A stretch of DNA of 64,000 nucleotides from Guadua angustifolia (Eukaryota > Streptophyta > Magnoliopsida > Poales > Poaceae). This document shows positions 58,271 to 64,000 of the stretch, one piece after another. Each line of letters starts with the position of its first letter. Within the stretch, counting starts at the first letter, position 1. The DNA lies in assembly GCA_036346375.1 (NCBI GenBank), contig CM070502.1, positions 25,018,114 through 25,082,113 of the forward strand. The letters are read 5' to 3'. A model generated the notes under the pieces. The model searched no databases. It was not told the DNA's origin and worked only from the letters and a program-made list of their open reading frames with translations. The position numbers were made by a program, and so were the translations under genes.

Positions 58271-58690
58271 CTAGTCCGGTCTCCTCCGAAAGTTCAAGCT
58301 CCATTAAATTGTTTTTAGTGTTAATGATAAATCTAATCTGAGACTAACTCTTTTGATATTAATAATATTTGTTAGTCTCAATTGTTAATTAAATACAAAT
58401 CTAATATTGAGACTAACTATTTTGATAATCATAATTTTAATTAGTTTTAATTGTTAATTAATGACATTCCTTATATGAGACTAACTCTTTATTGAGTATA
58501 CCTCTGATTAGTCTCATCATAAGAAGAGACCTAAGATATACATCATTCATTTTGGATATCTTCACTCAGAGCGTACTTAGGCTATGTTAAAGGTGAACTC
58601 TTCCATTGTATACATTAAAAGATGTGATTCAAGTTTAACTTCATCAATATTACATGAATGCCAAAGGGATTCACAATTTAATTGAATTCA
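58271..58690. other. No gene seen; spacer between blocks B and C
   Basis: AT-rich, with GAGACTAACT and TTAATTGTTAATTA words repeated three to four times (58330-58510). Confidence 0.45.
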
Positions 58691-59880
58691 ATAGTATTGA
58701 TCAATCTCTTGCCAAACCAACTATAGGATCAAGCTTTGTAAGACACATTCTTTATATGAACTTGTTAGATATAATTATTCCAACCTATCAGATCAAACAC
58801 AATATGATGTTAAAGTTTAACCTTATTCAATATTAAAAGATTGCATAGACGTTTAAAATAAAACTTAACCCTAAGTTTGTTCGGAGGTTTTGATGATCAA
58901 GATGATCTTAGATGGCCTTCCCACATGTCATAGCAAGCAAGTACATAGAAGAAATCTCTCAAACAAGCAAGAGTAATATCACCTCAAGAACGTTATTTCT
59001 CAATTCAAAAATTGTTGTCTTGAAAAACTTGGTTGATAAAAAGAAGTTTATCTAGAAGATTGAGGAGGTGACCTCATAAAAGATACACCTAGCGATCATA
59101 CATCCTTGGTAGCTCGAGATCAAGTAAGAAAGAAGCCACAAGAAGAGAGCAAGAGCAAATCAAGAAAGATCACACTTAAAGCAAAACTTGAGCAAAATGA
59201 TGATTTGCATTCAGATCATAATGAGAGTTGACAAAGCCTCCCACCGATGGCAAAGCTTCAAGGACCATACATGTAAGAACACAAAATCTTTTAGGAAACC
59301 TAAAACTTTGTGACTAAGTCTAAGATCTCAAGTCTCTCCTCCTACTACATCTCCTTATATAGTAGAGACAACCCTAACTCTAAACCTAGACACTAAAGTG
59401 GATATCATCCACATTTACATGGGCTAACCCAAAACTCAATAATTAAGAGGGGTTGAGTCATTTAGCTTGAGCTTCATCACGTGTTGATGAACCCAATCCG
59501 GTTCACTTTAGCCCACTCTCTTATTTGGTTTTTGCATAAGCTAAGTATTTGCATGTGTTACAAATAAGGGAGCTCAGGCTTGCTTCTAATTGAATCTTAA
59601 TCGACTTGATTTTTACATGGAGTTATGGATTTGCATGTGTTGCAAAAGGGAGATAGCTCATGTAATTTGGTTTATATGGTTTTTACGTAAGCTAAGTATT
59701 TGCATGTGTTACAAATAAGGGGGCTCATGCTTACTTCTTATTGAATCTTAATCGACTTGATTTTTACATAGAGTTAAGGATTTGTATGTGTTGCAAAAGG
59801 GAGATAGCTCATGTAATTTGGTTTATATGGTTTTTGCATGGAGCTAAGTTTTGCACGTGTTGCAAAAGGTGAAGAGCTCA
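58690..59880 (-). repeat. LTR-like block C
   Basis: A near-identical copy of most of block B displaced by about 1.49 kb, for example GATACACCTAGCGATCATAC at both 57599 and 59083. It has small deletions relative to B and runs on without a break into 59881-60352. Confidence 0.8.
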
Positions 59881-60352
59881 TGCATCGGTATTTTTACTTG
59901 TGATTTGATCATGTATTGATCATTAATATGTTAAGTAAAGTTTATGCTTTGTGTTTGCAAAATGTGTTTTGCAAAATGATGATTTGTTATTTGCAAATAA
60001 GCTAGAGGTTATGAGTTTCGATCCTAGAGTATGTGTTGGCATTTGCAAATGTGTTTTGCAATAGTGTTAGAATCTTGTGTTGATCCTTACATAGCTAGAG
60101 AATTTATCTCATAGGTTCTCGGTTCATTTATAAATGTATTTTGCAGAATTATTTTGATCATGAGTTGAACATTACATGGCTCAAGATTTAATCTTATCGA
60201 CTCTTGCTAGCTTGTAATTATGCCTTTGATCAAGTCTATGTGAGGGATTTCAAAAAATCAGATTTTAGACTTGAATGACTACATTGGAGTTTTTGTTTTG
60301 ATGATATTTAAAAATATTTGTGGTTGCTTAAATCTGAAAATTAGGTGGAGAT
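59881..60352 (+). other. 3' internal region of the copia-type element
   Basis: Non-coding, AT-rich, ending in the purine run AGGTGGAGA (60343-60351), a polypurine tract directly before the LTR. It carries hairpins of the TGTGT family. Confidence 0.55.
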
Positions 60353-61528
60353 TGTAGCCCTCTTGATAAGCTTCGCATAGAGCCCAAGATCACCTAAATC
60401 AGAGTTCGGAGGAAAAAATTATGAGCGTTTTAGTAGCTGTGGAGTCATACTGGCCCCAAGTCCGGTATGATCAGACCCAATCCGGTCATACTGGCCTCCG
60501 GTATGATCGGGGTCACCTCGGTGTGTTTTTTTCTAGAGAAGAGGTATTTTAGCCCAAAAAATTGAAAATTGGCCTGGTATTTTATGAATAATGGCTAGTT
60601 TTTTAGCCGTTGGCATCTAAGGAGTGGTCATACGGCTTTAGGGCTGGTATAATTGGGTTTCTTGGGCATTTTTATCGATTTTGCCCTCTAACAACTAGTT
60701 TTTCATCTAGAGGCTATAAAATGAGCCTTGGAGCTGGTATTTGGTTGTTACTTTGGTTTTAGAGAATTCATTGCTCCTTGTGGTTGAGCTGTGCATGTGT
60801 TGCATTCTCTAATTTAGTTTTTGAGCCAAAGTGAGCTCTAATTGCATGTGTTACAATTAGGAGAGGATTGAGAGCCTCTTGTGCATGTGTTGCACTTGAG
60901 GAAAACCTTGTGCATGTGTTGCACTCGGTAATCACTATTGTACATGTGTTGTACTTGGTGGAGCTCAAACTAAAGGGCTTAACTTGTTACTCTTGGTGTT
61001 TACGGACAGCTAGACGGCGTGTGGAGGCATCGTGTGCGGTGACCTTCTCAAAGAGACTGTGAGAAGGCCTAGTAAAGTTGTGAAGGTCAGAACTCACCTA
61101 CCAAAAGGGGAAAAGAGCTATCTCTAGTGGAATCGAGACGATGCTCAATTCGTGGAGCCAGTCCAAAGTGGTTTGGGCTTGCCTCAACATGGATTAGGGG
61201 AGACCAGCAAGTCTTCGAACATTACGGTAAAAAGTATTGTCTCCTTATGTATGCTTGCAATTCTCTATTTACATTATTACAATTTGCATTCCTAGAATTA
61301 AATTGGTTATTTGTCTTTATATTGCAATTTATTGTTAGAGACATAATTAGTTAGTGCACTTAGTAACCTAATTGATTTAGGCTTTAATTGTCAAAACCTT
61401 AGTTTATTGCTTCCGCATCTATTATCATTTAGGTTTTGTCATAAGGGATCTTAGGTGAGATTTTAATCGTAGAAGAAAATTTTAAAGCTGCCTATTCACC
61501 CCCCTTTAGTAGGCATCCTGATCTTACA
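60353..61528 (+). mobile_element. Copia-type LTR, about 1.18 kb
   Basis: It starts TGTAGCCCTCTTG after the polypurine tract and ends near CCTGATCTTACA (61528). It has a promoter-like GGCTATAAAATGAGCC at about 60712, and a 3' part with GATTAGGGGAGACCAGCAAG and CCTATTCACCCCCCTTTAG, strings common near the ends of grass SIRE/Maximus-type LTRs. The partner LTR and the coding region are not in the window in recognisable form. Superfamily assignment is from remembered LTR features. Confidence 0.55.
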
Positions 61529-61689
61529 CCTCCGTCTCACCATGATCTAGCTCTAAAATCATACAACCAACATAGGCAAGCAGATAGGTCATGTAACATT
61601 GCTCAACAAAAATATGCAATAACATCACATAACCAAAATTTCTAGTTCATAAAATCTCACTCTGAAAAATAACTACGCCAACTAGGGGT

Positions 61690-61915
61690 CGGTAGTACCG
61701 CTTAGCTGGCACTATCGCCCCTTAGGGTTGGTAGTACCACTGGTCGGTACTACTGCCTTGTAATGGCCGATAGTGTTGCTCAGCAGGTACTGCTGTCCCC
61801 AAAAGGCCAGTAATGATGATCGCCTAAGACCTAGAAAATCACCCTCCTAGAAAATAACTACCACCATCATAAGGTCGATTATATTGCAGGGTCGGCATAC
61901 CGCCCCTAGTGCCAG
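61690..61915. repeat. Palindromic GGTAGTACC-type repeats
   Basis: Repeated GGTAGTACCGC/GGTACTACTGCC/GGTACTGCTG words; the best is CGGTA-G-TACCG at 61690-61700. The same kind of word occurs in block B at 57118-57155. Confidence 0.7.
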
Positions 61916-62070
61916 TAGTGCTGCCCCCATGGACAACACCTCAAATTACTTCAAAATTCAAATCCAATTCAAATCAAACTCAAACTTATGCACCACAACT
62001 TCAAACACAGTTAATTAATCATCACTCACATGGGTAGACCTCCACATGGTCTTTCAGGGTGGATGCTTCC

Positions 62071-62232
62071 TTCATCGTTGAGTTCCTTTATTCCAAATGA
62101 GGACTTAATTCATGTCAATGAGTTCCACTATTTTTTGCAGTTTTCCTACTCCTACGTAACTCTAATTCTTGATGACAAGAAAATAAACTTATCACTGCAC
62201 CCACCAAGATTTAATCTAAACCATAACAATGA
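62071..62232. repeat. Direct repeat, copy 1
   Basis: 162 bp, repeated at 63840-64000 with about three differences, mostly near the CACTATTTTTTGCAG stretch. Confidence 0.93.
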
Positions 62233-62256
62233 AAACAAAATAATAGATGAGAAATG

Positions 62257-62457
62257 TGTTGGAGATATGACCTAGAGACAATTATAAAGATGATTATATT
62301 TCTTTATATTCATGATTTATTATCTTGTTCCTTCAATAATGTCATTATTATTTATTAGCAAGTATGTGACTTATTTGTGAAACTCTATATATGACTTTAT
62401 GATGATGATTATTCTAAAGTGATCCCTAGTCGATAAACATATGAGAGCACATATGAA
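62257..62457 (+). mobile_element. Copia LTR fragment
   Basis: It begins TGTTGGAGATATGACCTAGA, the start of a widespread grass copia LTR (TGTTGGAGATATGCCCTAGA), followed by AT-rich sequence with CCCTAGTCGATAAACATATG. It breaks off at the gypsy-type fragment that begins at 62461. Confidence 0.55.
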
Positions 62458-62460
62458 TAG

Positions 62461-63839
62461 TGTCGAGACCCGGATATGCAAATCCGAAACCCTACGTGTA
62501 TTGCACTAGTCAGGATCACGCTAGTGCACACAGTGGAAACATAGATGACATATCATTCCATACATCGAAATAACTAAGAAGAAGCAAATTATTATTGAAT
62601 AAAGCAAGTCGACCTTATGGTCACGGTTCATACACCAATGCCTCTTGGCTAAGAAACAAATAAAACTTGAGGTTGAAATAAAATAACTTGGGCCATTCGA
62701 CATCCACTAGCAATTGCGAACGCCTATCGCTAGTCGTAAGTCTTCATAGTACTCCTCTCTGATACTCATTACGGTCCTTCCCGAGCAAGTCGAACAACGA
62801 GGGATAAAGCCGTGGTACAACGTACAACAATGGAAGAGAAATGATGCAATATATTCATGCGGCTTGACAAAGGATAGTTATATGGTTCATTTGCAGCAAT
62901 AACTTGAATTTAAATACAATAAATAGATTGAAGGCGTTTGAATAAAACAATAAGTAAGTCGATAAATCAATGGTAGACAACATGAAGATGATGAGGTATC
63001 ACCTACATCATTAAACAAGTATCAACCACACAATTCAACAGGATAGCTTGAGACAACAAAACAACGATTGAACTCCCGTTCACATCCCAACCATTCCACA
63101 TTTCAAGAAAATACTCTATACCTCGTTGAAATCGGGCTTGTCCATGACAGACACCGGCTATTCGAATAGTTTACACTGCAGAGGTTATAGCGGCTTACCC
63201 ACAAGACATGATCATCCCTTAGTGCCAAGCGCTAAGAACACACTTCCTTTGGTGTGTCGCGAGTGATCACTACAAAGCCTTTACAATGCATGTCTAAACC
63301 CAGATCGTTGCCTTCTAAGGTTTGCCTGGTGGCCCTCTTGAGCCATGTGAGTCTACCCGTCCATCTCGGACCCCACACCAACAATGGCAATACTCAAGTC
63401 TGGACATTGCAAATTAATCAGCTAGGTCCGTCCCATACGGACTTGTGGTTGCAGGTTAGGCCATTCAATGGCGACAAGATTAAGTCCTTAAATTGTCTCG
63501 AGCAAGACAGCCACATCCCAATGTGCTAAATAGCACCCCTTCTTGCACGATCAATTGCCAGGAAACATTTTGTTCAACCCAAAACCAATGGCATCCCCGC
63601 CATGGTACAACAAGTTTTACAACAGTGGTCATGACCACAATTCCATATCTCATTAAGTCAAGATTAACATTAGTTCACGGTGATATGAATCCCAGGACAA
63701 CTAAGCATGGCTAAGCATAGCTACGATAACCCAATGTTGGTACTATGGTTATGTCCAACTAATAATGTCCCAACCTATGGTTAACAATGGATACATGGCA
63801 TTCCAATAATCAAAGGGCATACTCAAACAGGTAAATAGC
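62461..63839 (-). mobile_element. Gypsy-type LTR fragment, inverted relative to 4478-7629
   Basis: TGTCGAGACCCGG opens the plus-strand side. GGCTATTCGAATAG, CTGCAGAGGTT and CTTACCCACAAGA at 63150-63210 match 7395-7450 in reverse. Non-coding. The high-coordinate side stops at the direct repeat. Confidence 0.5.
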
Positions 63840-64000
63840 TTCATCGTTGAGTTCCTTTATTCCAAATGAGGACTTAATTCATGTCAATGAGTTCCACTAT
63901 TTTTGCGCTTTTCCTACTCCTACGTAACTCTAATTCTTGATGACAAGAAAATAAACTTATCACTGCACCCACCAAGATTTAATCTAAACCATAACAATGA
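63840..64000. repeat. Direct repeat, copy 2 (runs to the window edge)
   Basis: Second copy of 62071-62232; it probably continues past the window. Confidence 0.93.

Larger units (their letters stand above)
58069..60954. repeat. Family of hairpins with a constant TGTGT-type loop
   Basis: At least 14 sites of the form stem, TGTGT (or CGTGT, TGTG), complementary stem. Perfect stems: TTTGCA/TGCAAA (59630-59646), TTTTGCA/TGCAAAA (59849-59867), TTTGCAAAA/TTTTGCAAA (59954-59975), TTGCAAA/TTTGCAA (60043-60061), GTGCA/TGCAC (60881-60895 and 60910-60924), GTACA/TGTAC (60940-60954). One-mismatch copies include 58069-58089, 58153-58169, 58220-58240, 59697-59717 and 60841-60857. They lie both in the internal region and in the LTR at 60353. 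Confidence 0.85.

Noticed and set aside
58069..59797. Regularly spaced repeats that might suggest a CRISPR array
   Set aside because: Spacing is irregular, spacers are themselves repeated, and the DNA is plant nuclear retroelement sequence.

Overview
This is nuclear DNA from a flowering plant, almost certainly a grass (Poaceae). The evidence is a very GC-rich single-exon gene, an intron-rich gene with GT/AG junctions, and a dense load of grass-type transposable elements: Tourist and Stowaway MITEs, MULE, hAT, CACTA, Helitron-like, SINE, TRIM, copia and gypsy. There is one assembly gap of exactly 100 N (7630-7729). The species cannot be fixed from the sequence alone.

Only two genes look intact. 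One is a one-exon mTERF-family organellar nucleic-acid-binding protein (31638-32483, +). The other is a seven-exon RING-CH (MARCH-type) membrane E3 ubiquitin ligase (39421-42371, +). Both lie in the middle of the window. Their flanks have local duplications: 61-bp repeats upstream of the mTERF gene, and a duplicated roughly 0.5-kb block carrying a LINE-like tail downstream of it.

Left part (1-31 kb): an array of palindromic units (1-470); an LTR-like tandem duplication (1.2-1.4 kb); a SINE (3.3 kb); a long gypsy LTR (4.5-7.6 kb) running into the gap; a decayed MuDR-type MULE (7.7-10.1 kb); a 7.06-kb copia element on the minus strand (10568-17627) with target duplications and a nested Tourist MITE; then a compact pile-up of a glycosyltransferase gene fragment, a SINE, a 281-bp TRIM and two head-to-tail Tourist-like elements sharing target sites (17.8-19.85 kb). 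An ABCC-transporter pseudogene fragment precedes a Helitron-like 3' end (20.3-21.4 kb). A decayed CACTA element (about 23.5-28.35 kb, minus) and a hAT-type non-autonomous element (28.7-29.2 kb) follow.

Right part (35-64 kb): a fold-back MULE sharing termini with the MULE at 10 kb (35551-35996), a second hAT-like element, Stowaway and Tourist MITEs, a repeat-rich Helitron-like zone (45.6-53 kb) carrying a myosin XI motor fragment and unrecognised spliced exons, then three related LTR-like blocks (55.7-59.9 kb), a copia LTR (60353-61528), and fragments of copia and gypsy LTRs inside a direct repeat (62.07-64 kb).

The most unusual signal is a family of hairpins between about 58.07 and 60.95 kb. 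Each has the same TGTGT-type loop, but the stem sequence differs from copy to copy and stays complementary. I found no CRISPR, rRNA or convincing tRNA gene.
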